Positions 1 to 5,609 of a DNA stretch of 5,609 nucleotides are shown piece by piece; position 1 is the first letter of the stretch; each line of letters starts with the position of its first letter. The stretch comes from Minisyncoccota bacterium (GTDB lineage: Bacteria; Patescibacteriota; Minisyncoccia; Minisyncoccales; Minisyncoccaceae), in contig JAQTRG010000029.1 of assembly GCA_028711945.1 (NCBI GenBank), positions 1 through 5,609 on the forward strand. The letters run 5' to 3'. The position numbers and the translations under genes were made by a program. The notes under the pieces were generated by a model. That model was not told the origin of the DNA. It did not search any database and saw only the letters and a program-made list of their open reading frames with translations.

Positions 1-2
1 TC

Positions 3-344
3 TACGGTGCCTTTGATATTATTCAGAAGCAGAAGAAAGAAGAGCCAGTTAATGTTTTTAGATTAGCAATTCAGAATGTTACACCAGTATTAGAGGTTAA
101 ACCTAAAAGAGTTGGAGGAGCCACATATCAGGTTCCAATGGAAGTAAAGGGAAATAGGAAATTGAGTTTGGCTATGAAATGGTTGATTATTTCTGCCAAG
201 AGCAAGAAAGGAAAAGCAATGAAATTTAAGTTAGCAGAGGAATTGATTGATGCTTCAGAAAACAAAGGAAATTCAGTTAAAAAGAAAGAGAACGTTCACA
301 AAATGGCAGAGGCAAATAGAGCATTCGCTCACTTTGCGTGGTAA
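3..344 (+). CDS. rpsG: 30S ribosomal protein S7, 3' portion (5' end outside window)
   Basis: S7 is a primary 16S rRNA-binding protein. It organises the 3' major domain (head) of the small subunit and sits near the decoding and exit-site tRNA region. The window holds the last 113 codons; the family is usually about 156 residues, so roughly the first 40 residues lie upstream. The visible part begins YGAFDIIQ and contains the family-typical stretches [20 protein letters not shown] and the helix with MKWLI. It ends with the common C-terminal pattern [19 protein letters not shown]. An internal ATG at 138 opens a shorter reading frame, but the S7 homology continues upstream of it without a stop, so 138 is not the true start. 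The gene ends in two stops in a row (TAA TAA, 342-347). It lies directly upstream of fusA, the normal str-operon order. Confidence 0.97.
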   Translation, partial: YGAFDIIQKQKKEEPVNVFRLAIQNVTPVLEVKPKRVGGATYQVPMEVKGNRKLSLAMKWLIISAKSKKGKAMKFKLAEELIDASENKGNSVKKKENVHKMAEANRAFAHFAW

Positions 345-357
345 TAATTTAATTAAC

Positions 358-383
358 AAACCTATTTTTTATAAAATAGGTTT
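358..383 (+). terminator. AT-rich hairpin between rpsG and fusA, possible weak terminator
   Basis: Positions 358-368 (AAACCTATTTT) and 373-383 (AAAATAGGTTT) form a perfect 11-bp stem around the four-base loop TTAT. Only two of the pairs are G-C. The bases after the stem are TGTGTTC, so the U tract comes mainly from the right arm itself (TTTT at 381-384). It could be a weak or partial intrinsic terminator that lowers fusA relative to rpsG, or a processing or stability element. The perfect pairing is seen directly; the function is inferred. Confidence 0.5.
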
Positions 384-404
384 TGTGTTCTAAGATATAA
401 AAAT

Positions 405-2516
405 ATGGCCCGTCTATATCCAATAGAAAAATACAGAAATATAGGAATTATCGCTCACATTGATGCAGGCAAAACTACAACTAGTGAGAGAGTTTTGTTT
501 TATACAGGAATTTCACACAAAATTGGTGAAGTTCATGAAGGTGCTGCAACTATGGATTGGATGGAACAAGAAAGGGAAAGAGGCATTACCATTACTTCTG
601 CTGCTACTACATGTTTTTGGTGTCCAGGAGATTATTTGAAAAAGGATAGGACTAATGAATACAGAATCAATCTTATCGATACTCCAGGACATATTGACTT
701 CACAGCTGAAGTGCAAAGAAGTTTAAGGGTTCTTGATGGAGCTGTTGTTGTTTTTGACGGAGTTGCTGGAGTAGAGGCTCAATCTGAAACAGTATGGAGG
801 CAAGCTGATAGATATCATGTTCCTAGAGTTTGTTTTATTAACAAGCTAGATAGAATGGGAGCTTCTTTTGAAAAGAGCTTGCAATCAATTTGGGATAAGC
901 TAACAATCAATGCAGTTGCTCTTCAATACCCAATCGGACAAGAAGCAGATTTCTCAGCTATCATTGACCTTATGGAAATGAAGGCCGTTAAGTTTGAAGG
1001 AGAAATGGGCAAAGATGTTATTAAATCAGAAATTCCTGAAAATATGAAAGCAGAAGCTGATAAATGGAGAAACAAGATGGTTGAAAAAATTGTTGCCGAA
1101 GACGAAGCTTTGATGGAAAAATACTTAAATGGAGAAGAGATTTCTATTGATGAATTAAAATCAACATTAAGAAAAGCTACTATTGGTTATAAATTGGTTC
1201 CAGTATTAATTGGTTCTTCTTTAAAAAATAAAGGAATTCAATTAGTACTAGATGCAGTTGCATATTATTTGCCAAGTCCAATTGATGTTCCAGCTATTGT
1301 TGGAATTGATCCGAACAATGAAGAAGTTAAAATAGAAAGACATGCTAGAGACGAAGAACCTTTTAGTGCTCTTGCTTTTAAGATTGCAACTGATCCATTC
1401 GTGGGAACATTAACTTTTGCTAGAGCTTATTCAGGACATTTTAGCAAAGGAGGATATTTAATTAATACAGTTACAGGAGAAAGAGAAAGAATCGGCAGAA
1501 TTTTGAGAATGCATGCTAATGAAAGAGAAGAAGTAGATGAAGTTTATGCCGGAGATATAGTTGCTTTTGTCGGAATGAAAAATACTTCTACAGGACACAC
1601 TCTTTGTGAAGAAAAAGGTTTGATTATTTTAGAAAAGATTACTTTCCCAGAGCCAGTTATTTCAATTGAAGTTGAGCCTAAAGCTAAGGCTGATCAAGAA
1701 AAAATGGGTGCTTCATTAAAGAAACTTCAAGAAGAAGATCCAACATTTAGAATGGAAACAAGTCAGGAAACAGGAGAAACAATTCTTTCTGGAATGGGAG
1801 AATTGCATTTGGATATAATTGTAGACAGATTAAAAAGAGAATTTGGAGTTGAGACTAATGTTGGAAGGCCACAAGTATCATACAAAGAAACAATTGCTAC
1901 AAATTCTGAAGCTGAATGTAAATATATTAAGCAGACTGGAGGAAGAGGTCAATATGGTCATGTTAAGATTAAAGTCGAACCCTTAGAAAGAGGAAAAGGA
2001 TTTGAATTTATTAATGATATTAAAGGAGGTTCTATTCCTAGAGAATATATTGCTCCTACTGAAAAAGGTATTAAAGAGGCAATGGAAAAAGGAGTTGTTG
2101 CTGGATATCAATTAGTTGATATGAAGGTTACATTGTATGATGGTTCGTTCCACGAAGTTGATTCTTCTGAAATTGCATTTAAAATTGCTGGGTCAATGGC
2201 TCTGCAAGATGCTGCTAGAAAAGCAGGAGCTCATTTACTTGAACCAATTATGAAGTTAGAAGTTGTTATCCCTCCAGATTTTTTGGGAGACGTAATTGGA
2301 GATGTATCAGCTAGAAGAGGGCAGATTGAAGAAACAACAGACAGGCCAGGAGTTAAAGTTGTCTACGCTAAAGTGCCTTTATCAGAAATGTTTAGCTATG
2401 CAACTTCATTAAGATCTTTGACTCAAGGAAGAGGAACATCATCTATGGAGTTTGATCATTACGAAAAAGTTCCAGGAAATATCGCACAAGAGGTAGTTGA
2501 AGGGAAAAGAAAATAA
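405..2516 (+). CDS. fusA: Elongation factor G (EF-G)
   Basis: This cytoplasmic translational GTPase drives tRNA-mRNA translocation on the ribosome and, with ribosome recycling factor, helps split post-termination ribosomes. The product is 703 residues, close to the 704 of E. coli. The P-loop AHIDAGKTT is at 17-25, switch I with RGITIT at 59-64, DTPGH at 92-96 (H96 is the catalytic histidine), NKLD at 146-149, and the G5 element around GSSLKNKG at 270-277. The G' insert follows NKLD, then domains II to V. The domain IV tip carries [16 protein letters not shown] and [10 protein letters not shown]. Domain V has [10 protein letters not shown] and [20 protein letters not shown]. The ATG at 405 gives the conserved N-terminus [15 protein letters not shown]; no clear Shine-Dalgarno precedes it. 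The loop between FW (71-72) and RIN (87-89) is about four residues longer than in E. coli. All catalytic motifs are intact. Confidence 0.99.
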   Translation: MARLYPIEKYRNIGIIAHIDAGKTTTSERVLFYTGISHKIGEVHEGAATMDWMEQERERGITITSAATTCFWCPGDYLKKDRTNEYRINLIDTPGHIDFTAEVQRSLRVLDGAVVVFDGVAGVEAQSETVWRQADRYHVPRVCFINKLDRMGASFEKSLQSIWDKLTINAVALQYPIGQEADFSAIIDLMEMKAVKFEGEMGKDVIKSEIPENMKAEADKWRNKMVEKIVAEDEALMEKYLNGEEISIDELKSTLRKATIGYKLVPVLIGSSLKNKGIQLVLDAVAYYLPSPIDVPAIVGIDPNNEEVKIERHARDEEPFSALAFKIATDPFVGTLTFARAYSGHFSKGGYLINTVTGERERIGRILRMHANEREEVDEVYAGDIVAFVGMKNTSTGHTLCEEKGLIILEKITFPEPVISIEVEPKAKADQEKMGASLKKLQEEDPTFRMETSQETGETILSGMGELHLDIIVDRLKREFGVETNVGRPQVSYKETIATNSEAECKYIKQTGGRGQYGHVKIKVEPLERGKGFEFINDIKGGSIPREYIAPTEKGIKEAMEKGVVAGYQLVDMKVTLYDGSFHEVDSSEIAFKIAGSMALQDAARKAGAHLLEPIMKLEVVIPPDFLGDVIGDVSARRGQIEETTDRPGVKVVYAKVPLSEMFSYATSLRSLTQGRGTSSMEFDHYEKVPGNIAQEVVEGKRK

Positions 2517-2517
2517 T

Positions 2518-2730
2518 ATGGACATCAAAGAGATTAAAAAGATAATAGAGGAAGAAGGAGGCAAGGTATTTATTGCTTTTGAAGGAGAGCCGTCTTTAGT
2601 CATAATGAGTCTTAACGATTATAGAACGATTAAAGGAGAAAAAAGACAAGATTCTTTAAAAGTAGAAAGTTCAAAGATCCCTAGAGAGTTAGAGTCAGAA
2701 TCATTAAACATTGACGATCTTCCTTTCTAG
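2518..2730 (+). CDS. Small Phd/YefM antitoxin-like protein, 70 aa
   Basis: A 70-residue acidic, lysine-rich protein with no signal peptide or membrane segment. Residues about 17-40 (VFIAFEGEPSLVIMSLNDYR) fit the core of Phd/YefM-type antitoxins: a beta hairpin with G-x-P, then a hydrophobic strand, then S-x-x-D-Y. The N-terminal part (MDIKEIKKIIEEEGG) is shorter than in classical Phd proteins, so DNA binding is uncertain. After residue 40 comes a hydrophilic linker rich in E, K and S, ending in NIDDLPF. I recall Phd-like small proteins ending in DLP-type tails from Patescibacteria, but could not check this. No toxin gene (RelE, Doc or PIN type) is adjacent. The ATG at 2518 lies one base after the fusA stop. 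A TTG at 2497 would extend the frame by seven residues into fusA and is less likely. The gene ends TAG TAG. Co-transcription with fusA is likely. Role unknown. Confidence 0.8.
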   Translation: MDIKEIKKIIEEEGGKVFIAFEGEPSLVIMSLNDYRTIKGEKRQDSLKVESSKIPRELESESLNIDDLPF

Positions 2731-2733
2731 TAG

Positions 2734-2761
2734 TTGACTTTTTCTGAAATTTCGTTAAAAT
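2734..2761 (+). promoter_or_regulatory. Predicted sigma-70-type promoter for tuf
   Basis: TTGACT at 2734-2739 and TAAAAT at 2756-2761 each match the sigma-70 consensus boxes at five of six positions and are separated by 16 bases. The -35 box starts just after the last stop codon of the small gene. Transcription would begin near 2767-2769, giving a tuf leader of about 95 bases. This suits a gene such as tuf that needs higher output than fusA. The match is seen in the sequence; activity is inferred. Confidence 0.7.
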
Positions 2762-2784
2762 AGATTTGTTAATTTAATCATTAA

Positions 2785-2827
2785 TTCGTTTCTTTAGTTT
2801 TGCTAGTCGTGGCACAACAGAAGCGAA
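2785..2827 (+). promoter_or_regulatory. Long hairpin in the tuf 5' leader
   Basis: The outer stem pairs 2785-2793 (TTCGTTTCT) with 2819-2827 (AGAAGCGAA): nine pairs including one G-U. A three-base bulge (TTA, 2794-2796) leads to an inner stem, 2797-2805 with 2810-2818, which has one T-C mismatch and one G-U pair and is closed by the loop GTCG. The hairpin lies wholly inside the transcript predicted from the 2734-2761 promoter. It is followed by AAAAATAATAAG rather than a U run, so it is not an intrinsic terminator. It may protect the mRNA or take part in control of tuf; no known leader family was recognised. Confidence 0.45.
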
Positions 2828-2863
2828 AAATAATAAGCTAAATAATAAGAATAATATAAATAT

Positions 2864-4057
2864 ATGGCAGAAGTTTTTAACAGAACAAAACCACACTTAA
2901 ACGTAGGTACCATTGGCCACGTTGACCACGGTAAAACAACTTTAAGTGCTGCAATTTTGCACTCTTTATCATTAAGAGGAGACAAGGTAATGCAAAAGTC
3001 AGTTGATCAGATTGACTCAGCTCCAGAAGAAAAAGCAAGAGGTGTTACTATTAATATCGCTCATTTAGAGTACGAGACACCTAAGAGACATTATGCTCAC
3101 ATTGATTGTCCAGGACATGCTGACTACATTAAGAACATGATTACTGGTGCAGCTCAGATGGATGGAGCAATTCTTGTGGTTGCTGCTACTGATGGACCTA
3201 TGCCTCAGACTAGAGAGCACATTCTATTAGCTAAGCAAGTAGGCCTTCCTTCATTAATTGTATTTTTGAACAAATGTGACATGGTTGATGATACTGAAAT
3301 GATTGATTTAGTTGAAAGTGAGGTAAGAGAACTATTAAAGAAATATGAATTCCCTGGAGATACAACTCCTGTTATTAGAGGCTCAGCTCTAAAAGCATTA
3401 GAAGGAGCTACAGCTGATGATCCATGGGTAAAAGGAGTATTAGAATTAATGGACAGCTTGGATTCATTCATTCCTGATCCAGTTAGAGATACAGAAAAGC
3501 CTTTCTTAATGGCTATTGAAGATGTCTTCTCAATTGAAGGAAGAGGTACAGTTGCTACAGGTAGAATTGAAAGAGGTATTATTAATTCCAATGAAGAGAT
3601 TGAAGTTATTGGCATCAGACCAACGCAAAAGACAACAGCAGTTTCTGTTGAGATGTTTAACAAGTCTTTATCAACAGGACAAGCTGGAGACAATGTTGGT
3701 ATTCTTTTAAGAGGTCTTAAGAAAGAAGACATTGAAAGGGGACAAGTTTTAGCTAAACCAGGAACAATTACTCCTCATACAGAATTTACAGCACAGATTT
3801 ATGTTTTGACAAAGGAAGAAGGCGGAAGACACACTCCATTTTTTACAGGATACAAACCTCAGTTCTTTATCAGAACCGCAGACATTACTGGAGATGTTAT
3901 TTTGGCTCAAGGCACAGAAATGGTTATGCCTGGAGACACAGTTGATGTTACAGTTAAGCTTATCGTTCCAGTAGCTATGGAAGAAAAGTTTGGTTTTGCT
4001 ATCAGAGAAGGTGGAAAGACTGTGGGCGCAGGAGTTGTAACAAAAATAATTAAGTAA
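2864..4057 (+). CDS. tuf: Elongation factor Tu (EF-Tu)
   Basis: EF-Tu is a cytoplasmic GTPase that carries aminoacyl-tRNA to the ribosomal A site and is recharged by EF-Ts. The product is 397 residues, a normal length. Domain 1 (about 1-205) has the P-loop GHVDHGKT at 18-25, switch I RGVTIN at 59-64 (T62 is the Mg-coordinating threonine; the first position after RG is V where many homologues have I), DCPGH at 81-85 with catalytic H85, NKCD at 136-139 and SAL at 174-176. Domains 2 and 3 follow, with [35 protein letters not shown] and the C-terminal [15 protein letters not shown]. The ATG at 2864 gives the standard N-terminus [19 protein letters not shown]. The sequence before it (AATATAAATAT) has no Shine-Dalgarno. 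G377 replaces an arginine found in E. coli EF-Tu. The gene appears to have its own promoter and to be co-transcribed with rpsJ, 12 bases downstream. Confidence 0.99.
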   Translation: MAEVFNRTKPHLNVGTIGHVDHGKTTLSAAILHSLSLRGDKVMQKSVDQIDSAPEEKARGVTINIAHLEYETPKRHYAHIDCPGHADYIKNMITGAAQMDGAILVVAATDGPMPQTREHILLAKQVGLPSLIVFLNKCDMVDDTEMIDLVESEVRELLKKYEFPGDTTPVIRGSALKALEGATADDPWVKGVLELMDSLDSFIPDPVRDTEKPFLMAIEDVFSIEGRGTVATGRIERGIINSNEEIEVIGIRPTQKTTAVSVEMFNKSLSTGQAGDNVGILLRGLKKEDIERGQVLAKPGTITPHTEFTAQIYVLTKEEGGRHTPFFTGYKPQFFIRTADITGDVILAQGTEMVMPGDTVDVTVKLIVPVAMEEKFGFAIREGGKTVGAGVVTKIIK

Positions 4058-4069
4058 AGATAGAAATAG

Positions 4070-4414
4070 ATGTCATCTGCCCTTAAAAAATTAGAAAAAG
4101 AAATTATTCCCAAGCTAAGGATTAAGCTCCGTGCTTACGACCATAAGGTGATCGATAAAAGTTCACAGCAGATTATTGATATGGCTGAGAGATGCGGAGT
4201 TAAGATTGCTGGCCCAGTTCCGTTGCCAGTTGAAGTGAGCAAGTTTACCGTAAACAGGTCAACCTTTGTTCACAAATCATCAAGGGAGCAATTCGAAATG
4301 AGGATTCACAAGAGGATAATTGACATCTTGAACCCAAACCAAAAAGTAGTTGAGTCATTAAAATCACTCACGCTACCAGCTGGAGTAGACACAGAAATAA
4401 AAAGTATTTTGTAA
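4070..4414 (+). CDS. rpsJ: 30S ribosomal protein S10 (NusE)
   Basis: S10 is part of the small-subunit head and, as NusE, joins transcription antitermination complexes with NusB and can link NusG to the leading ribosome. The product is 114 residues against about 103 in E. coli. The family core begins at KLRIKLRAYDHKVID (about residues 15-29). It continues with the AERCGVKIAGPVPLP segment, FTVNRSTFVHKSSREQFEMRIHKRIIDI (about 58-86) and the end LPAGVDTEIKSIL. The 11 or so extra N-terminal residues (MSSALKKLEKE) are charged. No other ATG lies before residue 38, which is inside the conserved core, so the start at 4070 is well supported even without a visible Shine-Dalgarno. It follows tuf by 12 bases and is separated from rplC by a terminator-like hairpin, so it probably travels on the tuf transcript. 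Confidence 0.97.
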   Translation: MSSALKKLEKEIIPKLRIKLRAYDHKVIDKSSQQIIDMAERCGVKIAGPVPLPVEVSKFTVNRSTFVHKSSREQFEMRIHKRIIDILNPNQKVVESLKSLTLPAGVDTEIKSIL

Positions 4415-4448
4415 GATAAGATAATTAAGATTAAAGAATTTGTTTTTT

Positions 4449-4477
4449 AAGACAAAGGAAAATAATTAAGTGATACT
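4449..4477 (+). promoter_or_regulatory. Weak candidate promoter upstream of rplC
   Basis: AAGACA at 4449-4454 and GATACT at 4472-4477 match the sigma-70 boxes at four of six positions each, with a 17-base spacer. Initiation would fall near 4484, just before the hairpin at 4488. An alternative pair, TTGTTT (4440) with AATAAT (4461), has a short 15-base spacer. In DNA this AT-rich either could arise by chance. The case rests on the terminator-like structure that separates rplC from rpsJ and on the 107-base gap. Confidence 0.22.
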
Positions 4478-4487
4478 AGTCTCTTTG

Positions 4488-4510
4488 CTGGGCTGGTTGC
4501 CCAGTTTTTT
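4488..4510 (+). terminator. Rho-independent terminator or attenuator between rpsJ and rplC
   Basis: CTGGGC (4488-4493) pairs perfectly with GCCCAG (4499-4504) around the loop TGGTT and is followed at once by six T residues (4505-4510), then CTT. A G-T pair can extend the base. It is the most GC-rich element of the non-coding DNA here and has classic intrinsic-terminator form. It lies 11 bases before the rplC start, so it may end the tuf-rpsJ transcript or act as an attenuator for the L3-L4 part of the S10 operon. Confidence 0.75.
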
Positions 4511-4521
4511 CTTGTAAAGAT

Positions 4522-5106
4522 ATGAAATGTATATTAGGTAAAAAATTTGAAATGTCGCAGATATTCAAAGAAGACGGAACAGTTGTTCCAGTGACTTTGG
4601 TTAAGATTGAAGAATGCGAAGTCTTGCAAGTAAAAACGAAAAAGATCGATGGATACGAAGCTATTAAACTTGGTTTTGAAAAATTGAAAGAAAGTAAGGT
4701 TAAGAAATCAGGAACACCATATAGATATTTAAAAGAATTTAAAATTGGTGCTTCTGAATTAAAAGCAGGAGATAAAGTATTAGCTTCTGTTTTTGTTCCC
4801 GGAGACATTGTTAAAGTTTCAGGAATAGCAAAGGGTAAAGGATTCCAAGGAGGTGTTAAGAGGTGGGGATTTCATGGAAAGCTTTCTTCAACACATGGGA
4901 ATAAACATGAACACAGAACTTTAGGTTCAGTTGGTTGTTCGCTTCCAGCAAGAATTATTAAAGGAAAAAGAATGCCCGGCAGAGCAGGAAGCTTGAGAAC
5001 AACAGTTAATTTAGAGGTTGTAAAGGTTGATTTAGATAATAATGTTTTAGCTTTAAAGGGAGCTATCCCAGGAAGGAAAGGAACTCTTTTAGAAATAAGA
5101 GGATAA
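4522..5106 (+). CDS. rplC: 50S ribosomal protein L3
   Basis: L3 is one of the first proteins to bind 23S rRNA and helps nucleate large-subunit assembly; its long loop reaches toward the peptidyl transferase centre. The product is 194 residues, slightly shorter than the 209 of E. coli. The N-terminus MKCILGKKFEMSQIFKEDG matches the family start GKK-x-GM-x-x-IF. The signature loop is at about 102-118 (IAKGKGFQGGVKRWGFH), followed by THGNKHEHRTLGSVG. The KGKRMPGRAGS segment lies at 147-156 and VKGAIPG-type residues at about 179-184. At the position of E. coli Gln150, which PrmB methylates, this protein has Cys139. The ATG at 4522 sits right after AAAGAT and is preceded by the terminator-like hairpin; no strong Shine-Dalgarno is visible. 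rplD starts one base after the stop, so the two genes are probably translated together. Confidence 0.98.
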   Translation: MKCILGKKFEMSQIFKEDGTVVPVTLVKIEECEVLQVKTKKIDGYEAIKLGFEKLKESKVKKSGTPYRYLKEFKIGASELKAGDKVLASVFVPGDIVKVSGIAKGKGFQGGVKRWGFHGKLSSTHGNKHEHRTLGSVGCSLPARIIKGKRMPGRAGSLRTTVNLEVVKVDLDNNVLALKGAIPGRKGTLLEIRG

Positions 5107-5107
5107 T

Positions 5108-5609
5108 ATGAAAAAGACAAGTACGAAAATTAAAGAAGTAGTTGCAGTAAAGAGTGTGAAGATAGATTTACCTACTGAAATTTTTGAGATTCCAATGAAT
5201 ACTAATTTAGTGCATCAAGTTGTAACAACTCAGATGGCTAATAGAAGACAAGTTATCGCACATGCAAAATCAAGAGCAGAAGTTAGTGGAGGTGGAATTA
5301 AACCTTGGAAACAGAAAGGAACGGGCAGAGCAAGACATGGATCAATCAACTCTCCTATATGGATTGGTGGAGGTGTTACTCATGGACCATTGAAAGACAG
5401 GATTTGGAAAAAGAGACTTCCCAAGAACATCAAGAACAAAGCTTTATTTATGATTTTGTCTGATAAAGCAAAAACAGGTTTGTTTGTTATCGCAGAAGAA
5501 TTGAAAGTCAATGAAGCAAAAACAAAGCAAGGAAGAGAGTTTTTGAAGAGTATTGGAATTGCTGAGAGCTGTTTGATAGCTTTACCTAAGATGGATAAGA
5601 ATATGATAC
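5108..5609 (+). CDS. rplD: 50S ribosomal protein L4, 5' portion (3' end outside window)
   Basis: L4 (uL4) binds 23S rRNA early in assembly, and its extended loop lines the nascent peptide exit tunnel. In E. coli and some other bacteria it also represses the S10 operon. The window contains 167 codons plus one base; the frame is open to the edge, and the family is normally around 200 residues. After a lysine-rich N-terminus (MKKTSTKIKEV) come the strand IFEIPMNTNLVHQVVTTQMAN and the hallmark tunnel loop: RAEVSGGGIKPWKQKGTGRARHGS, SPIWIGGGVTHGP, then KKRLPKNIKNKAL. The C-terminal globular part includes LFVIAEEL and TKQGREFLKSIG. The start is one base after the L3 stop. AAGAGGA at 5097-5103, inside the end of rplC, is the nearest thing to a Shine-Dalgarno in the window. 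Confidence 0.96.
   Translation, partial: MKKTSTKIKEVVAVKSVKIDLPTEIFEIPMNTNLVHQVVTTQMANRRQVIAHAKSRAEVSGGGIKPWKQKGTGRARHGSINSPIWIGGGVTHGPLKDRIWKKRLPKNIKNKALFMILSDKAKTGLFVIAEELKVNEAKTKQGREFLKSIGIAESCLIALPKMDKNMI

Noticed and set aside
396..401. TATAAA just before fusA as a -10 box
   Set aside because: Transcription would start at or after the fusA ATG, and no -35-like sequence sits at the right distance. It is more simply AT-rich leader sequence.
2497..2517. TTG start that would extend the Phd-like gene seven residues into fusA
   Set aside because: The ATG at 2518 is a better codon and places the gene one base after the fusA stop, as at the rplC/rplD junction. The added residues (MKGKENN) only mirror the end of fusA.
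2785..2827. tuf leader hairpin as an intrinsic terminator
   Set aside because: Neither strand has a T run directly after the stem; the + strand continues with AAAAATAATAAG.
3205..3732. Long open frame on the minus strand, 175 codons, inside tuf
   Set aside because: It lies entirely opposite the intact, highly conserved EF-Tu gene. It is serine/leucine-rich, as expected from the reverse complement of this codon usage, and has no recognisable motif.
4476..4808. Minus-strand open frame across the rpsJ-rplC gap and the start of rplC
   Set aside because: It is a shadow of L3 and the terminator region, with no family resemblance and no start signal.
1..5609. Recoded TGA (Gly or Trp), as in some CPR or mycoplasma lineages
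   Set aside because: Tryptophans are TGG and glycines are GGN in the genes read. I saw no in-frame TGA, and the stops are TAA or TAG.
1..5609. Mobile elements, CRISPR repeats, tRNA genes, phage genes
   Set aside because: No direct repeats, terminal inverted repeats, cloverleaf sequences or integrase/transposase motifs were seen. The window is almost fully occupied by conserved translation genes.

Overview
This window is a stretch of the str–S10 translation gene cluster from an AT-rich bacterium (around a third G+C in the lines I counted). All genes lie on the + strand: the 3' end of rpsG (S7), fusA (EF-G), a 70-residue Phd/YefM-like gene, tuf (EF-Tu), rpsJ (S10), rplC (L3) and the 5' part of rplD (L4). 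Arginine is written almost always as AGA or AGG, glycine mostly as GGA, and tryptophan as TGG. The stops are TAA (five genes) and TAG (one gene). I saw no in-frame TGA, so nothing here suggests a recoded genetic code. The protein style, the weak or absent Shine-Dalgarno sequences and the small Phd-like gene after fusA suggest a Candidate Phyla Radiation (Patescibacteria, perhaps Parcubacteria-like) genome. That placement is an impression from memory of such genomes, not a phylogenetic result.

Layout. Positions 3-344 encode the end of S7, closed by two stop codons and followed by an AT-rich hairpin at 358-383. EF-G follows (405-2516). One base after its stop begins the small Phd/YefM-like gene (2518-2730). 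A good sigma-70-type promoter at 2734-2761 overlaps the end of that gene and should drive tuf through a leader of about 95 bases that can fold into a long hairpin (2785-2827). EF-Tu (2864-4057) and S10 (4070-4414) are 12 bases apart and look co-transcribed. A GC-rich hairpin with a T run (4488-4510) separates rpsJ from rplC, ending only 11 bases before the L3 start. L3 (4522-5106) and L4 (5108 to the window edge) are one base apart.

The genes form one functional group. S7 and S10 build the small-subunit head, L3 and L4 are early-assembling large-subunit proteins, EF-Tu delivers aminoacyl-tRNA, and EF-G moves tRNA and mRNA after peptide transfer. Most of the window is ordinary conserved core. 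The parts worth a second look are non-coding or small: the Phd-like gene lodged between the elongation-factor genes, the structured tuf leader, the terminator or attenuator inside what is usually a continuous S10 operon, and the lack of Shine-Dalgarno sites. I found no mobile element, CRISPR array, tRNA or rRNA, and no intergenic stretch longer than 133 bases.
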